From assembly GCF_020564355.1 (NCBI RefSeq), contig NZ_JAJCRR010000006.1:124001-188000 (forward strand): 64,000 bases of DNA, written 5' to 3'. This document shows, in pieces, positions 52,355-59,650 of this stretch. A program made the translations under genes and the position numbers. Source of the stretch: Lachnospira pectinoschiza (lineage in GTDB: Bacteria; Bacillota; Clostridia; Lachnospirales; Lachnospiraceae). A model generated the notes under the pieces. That model did not search any database, was not told the DNA's origin, and saw only the letters and a program-made list of their open reading frames with translations. How positions within the stretch are numbered: the first letter of the stretch is position 1; each line of letters begins with the position of its first letter.

Positions 52355-52726
52355 ACGAAAAAAACATCGAAACAAACACAAAAAATTCTGGGTATAATTG
52401 TACTAATAATAATTCTTATTTGGGCAGTACCGTTTATTCATAATGAATTGCTGACGGTATTGCATGGAAAGGAATTTTATAATCGTTATATAGATACAGG
52501 TTTTTTTGATGAGAATAGTGAACAGGAATCATGTAAGGTATTGTCTTATTCAAAAAAACTGTCAAAGGTATATTATGTAACACCGGAAAAAGAGCAGGGG
52601 CTTATATTATATTTTACCAAAAATGAAAACAACACATGGGAAATGAGTAGCTGGGATTGTATCTGGTCAAAATCGGGAACAGCAGCTGGAATCCAGTGGC
52701 CATACTTTTGGCAGAATGGTTTTTAG
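52355..52726 (+). CDS. Small single-span membrane protein with apparent ACG start
   Basis: The frame encodes a lysine-rich N-terminus (KKTSKQTQK), one membrane helix (ILGIIVLIIILIWAVPFI) and an outside domain of about 85 residues (LHGKEFYNRYIDTGFFDENSEQESCKV ... WPYFWQNGF). An excellent SD, GAGGAGGGG, stands nine bases upstream of codon ACG 52355, directly preceded by an in-frame TAA. No ATG, GTG or TTG follows until TTG 52448, which would cut off the helix. Either the original ATG mutated to ACG, or ACG is used weakly. The region is more AT-rich than its surroundings and the family is unknown. Confidence 0.55.
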   Translation, partial: TKKTSKQTQKILGIIVLIIILIWAVPFIHNELLTVLHGKEFYNRYIDTGFFDENSEQESCKVLSYSKKLSKVYYVTPEKEQGLILYFTKNENNTWEMSSWDCIWSKSGTAAGIQWPYFWQNGF

Positions 52727-52748
52727 TAACGACACATATTATACAGGG

Positions 52749-52777
52749 AAAGCAGGGTGAACACGCCTTGCTTTTTC
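52749..52777 (+). terminator. Imperfect terminator before the hom promoter
   Basis: AAAGCAGGGTG from 52749 pairs with bulges to CACGCCTTGCTTT, followed by T residues at 52772-52776. Confidence 0.6.
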
Positions 52778-52779
52778 TG

Positions 52780-52826
52780 TTTAGCACGTTAAAGTAATTG
52801 TCATTTAGCATTTTATTTGCTATAAT
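52780..52826 (+). promoter_or_regulatory. hom promoter and upstream palindrome
   Basis: TTGTCA at 52798-52803, 17 bases, TATAAT at 52821-52826. Just upstream, TTTAGC-AC-GTTAAA at 52780-52793 is an imperfect palindrome kept exactly in the degenerate copy at 52097, which suggests an operator. Confidence 0.75.
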
Positions 52827-52866
52827 AGATACCAATTACCGTTTTTTCGGTAGATGGGAGGAAGAA

Positions 52867-54162
52867 ATGCAGAGCGAAAATCATAAAAAAACAATATATG
52901 CGGCAATTTTAGGCGCGGGTACAGTCGGTACCGGCGTCTATAAGTTGTGCCAGGAAATGAAAAGTGAATTTGTACAAAAGACAGGTGCGGATTTAGTCGT
53001 AAAAAAAGTGCTTGTAAGAAATGCGTCAAAGAAAAGAGAGGGCATTGAGGATGCAGTTTTAACCGATAACTGGAAAGAAATTATAGAAGACCCGGAAATT
53101 GACATTGTGATTGAAGTCATGGGTGGTATTGAACCGGCAAAGACCTATATTATTGAAGCACTGGAAGCCGGAAAGCAGATTGTAACGGCAAATAAGGATC
53201 TGTTGGCAGAACACGGACAGGAAGTGATGGCTGCAGCAGAAAAAGCCGGTGCGGACCTTGAATTTGAAGCGGCAGTTGCCGGTGCGATTCCGATTATCCG
53301 TCCGTTAAAGCAGAGTATGGCGGGCAACCGTATCAGCGAAGTCATGGGTATTGTAAACGGAACGACCAACTACATTTTAACAAAAATGTCCGAAAAAGGC
53401 ATGGATTATGCAGAAGCACTGGCACAGGCAACAGAGCTTGGTTATGCGGAAGCAGACCCGACAGCCGATGTGGAGGGATATGATGCGGGACGAAAGATGG
53501 CGATTATGGCATCGATTGCGTTTAATTCGCGTGTGACATTTCCACAGGTATATACAGAAGGTATTACAAAGATTTCAGCTGATGATATCCGTTATGCCAA
53601 AGAATTCGGCTATGTGATTAAGCTGCTCGGACTGGCAAGAAACACACCGGAGGGCATTGAAGTCAAGGTACATCCGATGCTGATTGATGAAAATCATCCG
53701 CTTGCAGGCGTAAAAGACGCATTTAACGCGGTGTTTGTACATGCCGATGCGATGGATGATGCAATGTTTATGGGCAGGGGCGCAGGACAGATGCCGACAG
53801 CCAGTGCAGTGATGGGTGATGTTGTGGATGTGATGAGAAATCTTGTCTATAATTGCTGCGGCAGAGTGGGCTGCAGCTGTTACAAGCAGCTTCCGGTCAA
53901 GCAGATTGGTGAAACAAAGAGCAAATTCTTCCTGCGGATTCATGCACAGGACAAGCCGGGCGTTCTTGCCAATATCGCAAGTGTCCTCGGCAACAACGGT
54001 GTCAGCATTGCGCAGGTTGTACAAAAGAGCCGTAAGGGCGGTATCGCGGAACTGGTGATTATTACCGATGAAGTACAGGAAAATAACTTCAATGATGCAA
54101 TGACCATTTTTAGCGGAATGTCTGTTGTAAAAGAAATTTCAGGTGTAATCAGAGTTTATTAA
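52867..54162 (+). CDS. hom: Homoserine dehydrogenase
   Basis: A 431-residue NAD(P)-dependent enzyme reducing aspartate semialdehyde to homoserine, for Thr and Met synthesis. YAAILGAGTVGTGVYKLCQ is the dinucleotide loop, VTANKDLLAEHG and the catalytic core AAVAGAIPIIRPLKQSMAGNRISEVMGIVNGTTNYIL follow, with GYAEADPTADVEGYDAGRK. The last 80 residues are an ACT domain (FFLRIHAQDKPGVLANIASVL), usually the site of threonine inhibition. ATG 52867 follows a TACCG-T6-CGGTA hairpin and GATGGGAGG; the frame is open to 52798 over the promoter. rnhA starts ten bases after its stop. Confidence 0.96.
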   Translation: MQSENHKKTIYAAILGAGTVGTGVYKLCQEMKSEFVQKTGADLVVKKVLVRNASKKREGIEDAVLTDNWKEIIEDPEIDIVIEVMGGIEPAKTYIIEALEAGKQIVTANKDLLAEHGQEVMAAAEKAGADLEFEAAVAGAIPIIRPLKQSMAGNRISEVMGIVNGTTNYILTKMSEKGMDYAEALAQATELGYAEADPTADVEGYDAGRKMAIMASIAFNSRVTFPQVYTEGITKISADDIRYAKEFGYVIKLLGLARNTPEGIEVKVHPMLIDENHPLAGVKDAFNAVFVHADAMDDAMFMGRGAGQMPTASAVMGDVVDVMRNLVYNCCGRVGCSCYKQLPVKQIGETKSKFFLRIHAQDKPGVLANIASVLGNNGVSIAQVVQKSRKGGIAELVIITDEVQENNFNDAMTIFSGMSVVKEISGVIRVY

Positions 54163-54171
54163 GGTGGAAAA

Positions 54172-54768
54172 ATGGCAGTAAAATATTATGCAGTAAGAAA
54201 GGGAATTAAACCCGGCATTTATAAGGACTGGAATACGTGCAAAGCAATGGTGACGGGATTTTCCGGTGCACAATATAAAAGTTTTACAACCCTGCAGGAG
54301 GCAGAGGCGTATATTAAAGAAGATGCAGAAACAGCGCAGGCTGGAAAAGAACCGGAAGTTTATGCGTTTGTCGATGGTTCATTTAACCAGAAGACACATG
54401 TATACGGTTATGGCGGATTTCTTGTCCATGACGGCGTTAAAGAAGTACTGCAGGGGTCCGGCAAAGATGCGGACATGGCTTCCATGAGGAATGTGGCAGG
54501 CGAGGTGCTTGGCAGTATGGCGGCGATTGAAAAAGCCGTTGAACTCGGACTGGAAGAATTGTCCATTTATTACGATTATATGGGAATCGAAATGTGGGCA
54601 AAGGGACTGTGGAAGCGCAATAAAAAGGGAACAATTGCCTACTACGATTATGTGCAGTCTGTAAAAAATCAGATTACGCTGCATTTTATCAAAGTAAAAG
54701 GACATTCTGGGGTTGCCGGAAACGAAGAGGCAGACCGGCTTGCAAAACAGGCAGTCGGGATTGTTTAG
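54172..54768 (+). CDS. rnhA: Ribonuclease HI with N-terminal hybrid-binding domain
   Basis: A 198-residue enzyme that cuts RNA in RNA-DNA hybrids. The first 45 residues (KYYAVRKGIKPGIYKDWNTCKAMVTGFSGAQYKSFTTLQEAEAYI) are the viroplasmin-like hybrid-binding domain seen in eukaryotic and some bacterial RNases H1. The catalytic domain shows the four acidic residues in order: YAFVDGSF, GEVLGSM, IYYDYMGI and NEEADRLAKQA, with HSGVAGNE. It lies ten bases behind hom and probably shares its transcript. Confidence 0.93.
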   Translation: MAVKYYAVRKGIKPGIYKDWNTCKAMVTGFSGAQYKSFTTLQEAEAYIKEDAETAQAGKEPEVYAFVDGSFNQKTHVYGYGGFLVHDGVKEVLQGSGKDADMASMRNVAGEVLGSMAAIEKAVELGLEELSIYYDYMGIEMWAKGLWKRNKKGTIAYYDYVQSVKNQITLHFIKVKGHSGVAGNEEADRLAKQAVGIV

Positions 54769-54802
54769 AGTAAAAGCCGCATGAAAATGTGGTGGAGGTA
54801 AA

Positions 54803-56128
54803 ATGGGTAGATTAACAATTGCAACGAAATTTAATACGGCACGGCTGTTACAGTTTGTTTTTCCGGCAGTTGCCATGATGATTGTCACTTCAATTTATGT
54901 CATGACGGACGGTATTTTTATCAGCCAGTTTGCAGGAAGTGAACAGCTTTCGGCGACCAATATCGTGTATCCGGTGGTGTATCTGTTAAACGGAATCGGT
55001 GTCATGCTTTCCATGGGCGGCAATGCCATTGTGGCAAGGCTGCTCGGTGAAGGAAAGGGCAGTCTTGCCAGACAGCGGTTTACACAGCTTGCATTTTTTA
55101 CAGTGGTTTCGGGTGTGGTGCTGGGAATTCTTTTTGCACTGACAATGCGTCCGATTTCACTGGCGCTTGGCGCAAAGGGAGAACCGCTGGTTACGTACTG
55201 TGTGCAGTATGGCACAATCATGGCACTTGGCGCGCCGTTTTCCATGTTACAGATGTTATTCATGCCGTTCTGGACGACGAATGATAAGCCGAAGTACGGA
55301 CTGATTTTGTCGCTGACCTGCGGATTCAGCAATATCTGTCTGGATTATCTGTTTGTAAAATGTGCGGGCTTCGGACTGATGGGTGCGGCATTTGCAACGG
55401 TTATCAGTTATGGTATCGGTGCGGCTGTACCGGTGATTGTATACAGCCGGAAGAATCTCAAACTGTATTTTGAGAAGTTCCGGTGGGATACGTCCTTTTT
55501 GTTAAAGGCGATGAGCAACGGGGTATCGGAAATGGTGACGAATATCGCAAGTGCGGTGACGACATTTATTTTTAATATCATTCTGATGCGCCTTGCGGGT
55601 GCAAATGGTGTTGCGGCGATTACGGTGCTTCTATATGCACACTTTCTGTTTTCGTCCGCGTATATGGGCTTTACAAATGGTGTTGCACCGATTTTCAGCT
55701 ATAATTACGGCGCGGGCAATTATGCGGATTTAAAAAAGCTGTTTGCAATGTGTATCAGGATTCTTCTGGCAGCAGGCGTTGTGATATTTGCAATATCCCA
55801 ATTAGCAGCTGGATGGACAATGCGCATTTTTGTCGGAAATAATACAGCGTTATATGAAATGTCGCTGTCCGGTTTCAGGCTGTTTGCGGTTTGTTTTTTA
55901 GTAAATGGCATTAACATTTTTGCATCGGGATATCTTACGGCACTCGGCAACGGACGGGATTCTGCGGTGGTGTCGATTCTTCGTACACTGATTGTTGAGG
56001 TGATAGCGATTGTCGGACTGGCATATCTGTTTGGAATAAACGGCGTGTGGATGGCAATTCCGGTGGCAGAGTTTGTGTGTCTGTTTGTTTCGGTGTATAT
56101 GTTTCATAAGAACAAAATACATATTTGA
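54803..56128 (+). CDS. MATE-family multidrug/cation efflux transporter
   Basis: A 441-residue protein with twelve predicted helices in two six-helix halves. The N-half has LLQFVFPAVAMMIVTSIYVMTDGIFISQF, and ATNIVYPVVYLLNGIGVMLSMGGNAIVARLLGEG is the classic MATE helix 2-3 region; the C-half has NGVSEMVTNIASAVTTFIFNIILM and FTNGVAPIFSYNYGA. Na+- or H+-driven export is inferred from family; substrate unknown. TGGAGG is six bases before ATG 54803, 34 bases behind rnhA. Confidence 0.93.
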   Translation: MGRLTIATKFNTARLLQFVFPAVAMMIVTSIYVMTDGIFISQFAGSEQLSATNIVYPVVYLLNGIGVMLSMGGNAIVARLLGEGKGSLARQRFTQLAFFTVVSGVVLGILFALTMRPISLALGAKGEPLVTYCVQYGTIMALGAPFSMLQMLFMPFWTTNDKPKYGLILSLTCGFSNICLDYLFVKCAGFGLMGAAFATVISYGIGAAVPVIVYSRKNLKLYFEKFRWDTSFLLKAMSNGVSEMVTNIASAVTTFIFNIILMRLAGANGVAAITVLLYAHFLFSSAYMGFTNGVAPIFSYNYGAGNYADLKKLFAMCIRILLAAGVVIFAISQLAAGWTMRIFVGNNTALYEMSLSGFRLFAVCFLVNGINIFASGYLTALGNGRDSAVVSILRTLIVEVIAIVGLAYLFGINGVWMAIPVAEFVCLFVSVYMFHKNKIHI

Positions 56129-56176
56129 TGATATTGCGAAAGAAAGTTTTAATCAGGAAAGGATAAGGGAAAATTC

Positions 56177-57658
56177 ATGTTAGATACCATTAATACCGCA
56201 TTGACAACGATTGATGATTTTATCTGGGGACTGCCGCTTATTATAGCGATTCTTGCAGTCGGACTTTTTATGACATTCCGTTTAAAAGGACTTCAGGTAA
56301 CGAAATTTCCGTTGGCGGTCAAAGAACTGTTTTCAAATGAGAGAAGCGGCGAAGACGGAGAAGTATCCAGCTTTGCGGCATTGTGTACGGCACTTTCGGC
56401 AACCATCGGTACGGGAAATATCGTCGGTGTTGCAACGGCTATGGTAGCAGGCGGTCCGGGCGCGCTGTTCTGGATGTGGATTGCGGCGATTGTCGGAACA
56501 GTTACCAAATATTCAGAATGTCTTCTTGCGGTGAAATACCGCGTTGTCAATGAAGACGGTCATATCTTAGGCGGACCGTTCTATTATATTGAAAACGGCA
56601 TGGGACACAAGTGGAAGTGGCTGGCAAAGATTTTTGCATTTTTCGGTGTAGGTGTCGGTCTTTTAGGTATCGGAACCTTTACACAGATTAATGGCATTAC
56701 CAGTGCAGTCAACGGATTTTTTGATGCCAATAACGAATGGACCGTTGATTTATTTGGAAGAACGTATTCATGGACTGTTGTTATTACGGGTATTTTACTG
56801 ACTGTCTGCGTGGCACTTGTTATTATCGGCGGAATCCAGCGTATTTCTTCCGTAGCACAGGTAATTGTGCCGTTTATGGCAGGCTGTTATGTGGTTGCGG
56901 TTGTTTTGATTCTTATTTTTAATTTTACGGCAATTCCGGGCGCACTGGTTGAAATTGTGCAGAGTGCCTTCGGTCTGCGTGCGGTAACGGGCGGAACAAT
57001 CGGCGGTATGCTTATGGCAATGCAGATGGGTGTTGCCCGCGGTATCTTTTCAAATGAAGCCGGACTTGGTAGTGCGCCGATTGCAGCGGCAGCAGCCAAT
57101 AGTGATTCACCGGCACAGCAGGGCTTAATTTCCATGACGGGAACGGTTATTGATACCATTATTATCTGTACGATGACAGGTCTTGCCATTACAATTACAG
57201 GTACATGGAACGTCGGCTTACAGGGGGTTGCGGTTACAACGGCGGCATTTCAGCAGGGACTTCCGGTTCCAGCTAAGGTATCGGCATTTGTCCTCATGAT
57301 GTGTCTGGTATTCTTTGCATTTACAACGATTCTCGGTTGGGATTATTACAGTGAAAAATGTCTGGAATATCTGGTCGGCGGCAGACAAAAGGTTGTAAAA
57401 GGCTACAGATGGCTGTATATTGTATGTGTATTTATCGGACCGTTTATGACGGTATCTGCGGTCTGGAAAATTGCAGATATTTTCAACGGCTTAATGGCGA
57501 TTCCGAATCTGATTGCCATTGTGGCATTAAGCGGTGTAGTAGTTGCGGAAACCAGGAAATATATGGAACAGGTTGCGCAGGGTGAACGTGCCGGAGCCAA
57601 AAAGAAGGCAAAGGGCATGGAGAACGCACAGGAAAGCGAGGTAGTGTCAAATGAGTAA
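56177..57658 (+). CDS. Sodium:alanine (AGCS) symporter
   Basis: A 493-residue transporter with about eleven helices. FAALCTALSATIGTGNIVGVATAMVAGGPGALFWMWI is the signature region, with GTGNIxGVATA in the first repeat. VARGIFSNEAGLGSAPIAAAAANSDSPAQQGL is the second conserved block. It should import alanine or glycine with Na+. A Lys/Glu-rich cytoplasmic tail ends it (GAKKKAKGMENAQESEVVSNE). It overlaps the nitroreductase gene by eight bases. AGGAAAGGATAAGG lies before ATG 56177. Confidence 0.95.
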   Translation: MLDTINTALTTIDDFIWGLPLIIAILAVGLFMTFRLKGLQVTKFPLAVKELFSNERSGEDGEVSSFAALCTALSATIGTGNIVGVATAMVAGGPGALFWMWIAAIVGTVTKYSECLLAVKYRVVNEDGHILGGPFYYIENGMGHKWKWLAKIFAFFGVGVGLLGIGTFTQINGITSAVNGFFDANNEWTVDLFGRTYSWTVVITGILLTVCVALVIIGGIQRISSVAQVIVPFMAGCYVVAVVLILIFNFTAIPGALVEIVQSAFGLRAVTGGTIGGMLMAMQMGVARGIFSNEAGLGSAPIAAAAANSDSPAQQGLISMTGTVIDTIIICTMTGLAITITGTWNVGLQGVAVTTAAFQQGLPVPAKVSAFVLMMCLVFFAFTTILGWDYYSEKCLEYLVGGRQKVVKGYRWLYIVCVFIGPFMTVSAVWKIADIFNGLMAIPNLIAIVALSGVVVAETRKYMEQVAQGERAGAKKKAKGMENAQESEVVSNE

Positions 57659-58178
57659 CAATGCGGTATTAGACAATATTTTAACAAGAAGAAGCTGCCG
57701 GGCATATACAGACAGACCGGTCAGCAAAGAAGACTTAGATACTATTTTAAAGGCGGCAATTTACGCACCGAGCGGCATGAGCCGACAGTCATGGCAGTTT
57801 ACGGTAATCCGTAAAAAAGAAAACATACAGGAACTGGCAAAGGTGGTAAGGGAAACGTTAAACCGCCCGGAAAGTTACAATTTTTACGACCCGGATGTCA
57901 TTATTCTGGCATCCAATGAAAAAGACAATACAAACGGACTTGCAGACTGTGCCTGTGCAATGGAGAATATGTTCCTGATGGCACAGGAGCTTGGCATTGG
58001 TTCCTGCTGGATTAACCAGTTAAAGGAAATCTGTGACGAGCCGCAGGTACGTGCCGAATTAAAGAAGTTCGGTGTGCCGGACAACCATATCGTATGGGGC
58101 ATTGTAGACTTAGGTTACGCGGCACAGGAGCCTGCCTGCAAGGAAAAGAATGAAAATGTTATTGTATTTGCAGATTAA
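57651..58178 (+). CDS. Nitroreductase-family FMN oxidoreductase
   Basis: A 175-residue flavoprotein, one short domain. ILTRRSCRAYTDRPVSKEDLDTILKAAIYAPSGMSRQSWQFTVI contains the FMN phosphate-binding RRSxR and the APSGxxxQxW pocket. LGIGSCWINQLKEI and PDNHIVWGIVDLGYAAQEP match the C-terminal half. The substrate is unknown. Translation is coupled to the upstream symporter by an eight-base overlap, and the phosphatase gene follows after 18 bases. Confidence 0.9.
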   Translation: MSNNAVLDNILTRRSCRAYTDRPVSKEDLDTILKAAIYAPSGMSRQSWQFTVIRKKENIQELAKVVRETLNRPESYNFYDPDVIILASNEKDNTNGLADCACAMENMFLMAQELGIGSCWINQLKEICDEPQVRAELKKFGVPDNHIVWGIVDLGYAAQEPACKEKNENVIVFAD

Positions 58179-58196
58179 AGCTGCGGAAAGGTGCGT

Positions 58197-58781
58197 ATGG
58201 AATTAAAAATTTTGCACTGGTTTGAAGAACTGCATAATCCGGTGCTGGATTTTCTGATGTATCAGATTACCTGTCTTGGAAACGGCGGATTGATCTGGCT
58301 GGTGATTGCGGCGGCAATGCTGTTTGTGCTGCCGAAGCGTTACCGGAAAACCGGTGCGACCGTGGTTGCGGCACTGCTCATTTCGCTGGTTATCTGTAAC
58401 GGCATCATGAAAAATCTGTACCAGCGGGTGCGTCCGTTTCATGCAGACCCGACCTTTGAAAATCTCTACCGGGTCTTTGACAGGATTTACGACTGGTCAT
58501 TTCCGTCAGGACATACCTCTGCCTCCTTTGCGGCGGCGGTGGCAATCCGCCTGTGGAATAAAAAAGAAGGCATCGGCGCACTGGTGCTTGCGGCACTCAT
58601 TTCATTTTCAAGACTGTATCTGACGGTTCATTATCCGACCGATGTACTGGCAAGTGTCGTATTCGGTTCGGCATACGGCGGGGCAGCTTATCTGCTTATG
58701 AAAAAGGTGCTTGAAAAGCCGGGCAGACTGCGGAAAGTGCTGGTGGAAGGCGCATCGTATAAAACATTGTGGAAAAAATAA
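58197..58781 (+). CDS. PAP2-family membrane phosphatase
   Basis: A 194-residue protein with five or six helices. The three phosphatase motifs are KNLYQRVRPF (KX6RP), PSGHTSASFA (PSGH) and SRLYLTVHYPTDVLAS (SRX5HX3D), all intact. It may dephosphorylate undecaprenyl pyrophosphate or phosphatidic acid; which cannot be decided here. ATG 58197 has GGAAAGG five bases upstream; GTG 58191 lies inside that SD. A terminator follows. Confidence 0.9.
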   Translation: MELKILHWFEELHNPVLDFLMYQITCLGNGGLIWLVIAAAMLFVLPKRYRKTGATVVAALLISLVICNGIMKNLYQRVRPFHADPTFENLYRVFDRIYDWSFPSGHTSASFAAAVAIRLWNKKEGIGALVLAALISFSRLYLTVHYPTDVLASVVFGSAYGGAAYLLMKKVLEKPGRLRKVLVEGASYKTLWKK

Positions 58782-58785
58782 AGAA

Positions 58786-58822
58786 ATAGCACTTGACGGT
58801 AAAGACCTCAAGTGCTATTTTT
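58786..58822 (+). terminator. Terminator after the PAP2 gene
   Basis: ATAGCACTTGA at 58786-58796 pairs with TCAAGTGCTAT at 58808-58818, followed by T residues. Confidence 0.93.
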
Positions 58823-58832
58823 AGTTCATATG

Positions 58833-58848
58833 TTAGTTACTTAACTAA
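58833..58848 (+). promoter_or_regulatory. Palindromic operator candidate for the GntR regulator
   Basis: TTAGTTA-CT-TAACTAA is a perfect 16-base palindrome 112 bases before the regulator. A wider pair AGTTAC...GTAACT overlaps it. YtrA-type GntR regulators bind such sites near their own genes; binding here is inferred. Confidence 0.55.
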
Positions 58849-58960
58849 TTAACCATGTAACTGCGCAAGATAAAATAACATTCATGCGATTGATGTAAGC
58901 AGGAGCAAATTTTTATATCCGCCGGTGTGCGGTTAAATAGCATAAGGAATGAGGAGCAGA

Positions 58961-59323
58961 ATGAATGAGATTTTAACACAGGAAAAGTCAATATATATCC
59001 AGATTAGTGAAATGATTGAAAACGACATTTTACGGGATATACTCTGCGAAGAAGAACGGGTGCCAAGTACGAATGAACTGGCGAAGCTGTATGCCATTAA
59101 TCCGGCAACTGCCGCAAAAGGAATCAACATTCTGGTTGAAGCAGGGATTGTATACAAGAAAAGAGGAATTGGTATGTTTGTGGCGAAGGGAGCAAAGGAA
59201 GTGATTCAAAAAAAACGAAAAGATGCATTTTATCAGGACTATATTGCGTCCATGCTTGCTGAGGCGCAGAGCCTTGGTATCACGAAACAGGAACTGGTGC
59301 AGATGATTATGGAGGGAAAGTAA
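58961..59323 (+). CDS. GntR-family regulator, YtrA type
   Basis: A 120-residue regulator. Residues 10-75 are the winged helix: SIYIQISEMIENDILRDILCEEERVPSTNELAKLYAINPATAAKGINILVEAGIVYKKRGIGMFV. A short helical tail (about 45 residues) replaces the large effector domain, as in YtrA, which controls an adjacent ABC transporter. ATG 58961 follows GGAATGAGGAG; an in-frame ATG at 58949 is inside the SD. Its stop codon is immediately followed by the ATG of the ABC ATPase gene (59324), which is truncated, so the regulator has lost its natural partner here. Confidence 0.9.
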   Translation: MNEILTQEKSIYIQISEMIENDILRDILCEEERVPSTNELAKLYAINPATAAKGINILVEAGIVYKKRGIGMFVAKGAKEVIQKKRKDAFYQDYIASMLAEAQSLGITKQELVQMIMEGK

Positions 59324-59509
59324 ATGGAGAATCTGATTTGTAAAAATGCAGGAAAAAGCTATAAAGAAAAGACAGTTTTAAAAAATGTGAATTTGGAGCT
59401 TGAACCGGGTAAGATATACGGACTGATAGGAAGAAACGGTGCGGGAAAGACGACACTGTTATCCCTGATGTCCGCCCAGAATCCCGTATCGGGTGCAGGC
59501 AACAGGTGA
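59324..59509 (+). pseudogene. Truncated ABC transporter ATPase gene
   Basis: Only the first 61 codons remain. The sequence LICKNAGKSYKEKTVLKNVNLELEPGKIYGLIGRNGAGKTTLLSLMSAQNPVSG is a normal ATPase start with Walker A GRNGAGKTT, but it breaks after PVSG into AGNR-stop. The Q-loop, signature motif, Walker B and permease are missing. The phosphoketolase promoter begins 43 bases later, so a deletion or rearrangement joined the two regions. The protein cannot hydrolyse ATP. Confidence 0.85.
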
Positions 59510-59552
59510 CACAATTCTAAAATTTATCGGAAAAGTTTCATAAAAGAAGATA

Positions 59553-59580
59553 TTGACATTGGGCGGTTGTGTGATATTAT
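59553..59580 (+). promoter_or_regulatory. SigA-type promoter of the phosphoketolase gene
   Basis: TTGACA at 59553-59558, 16 bases, TATTAT at 59575-59580. Confidence 0.7.
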
Positions 59581-59650
59581 GTAAATGGCTTTTGTAAAAA
59601 CATTTTACAAAACGTTGAAATGAAATCAACAGGAAGAAAGGAAGATTTAC

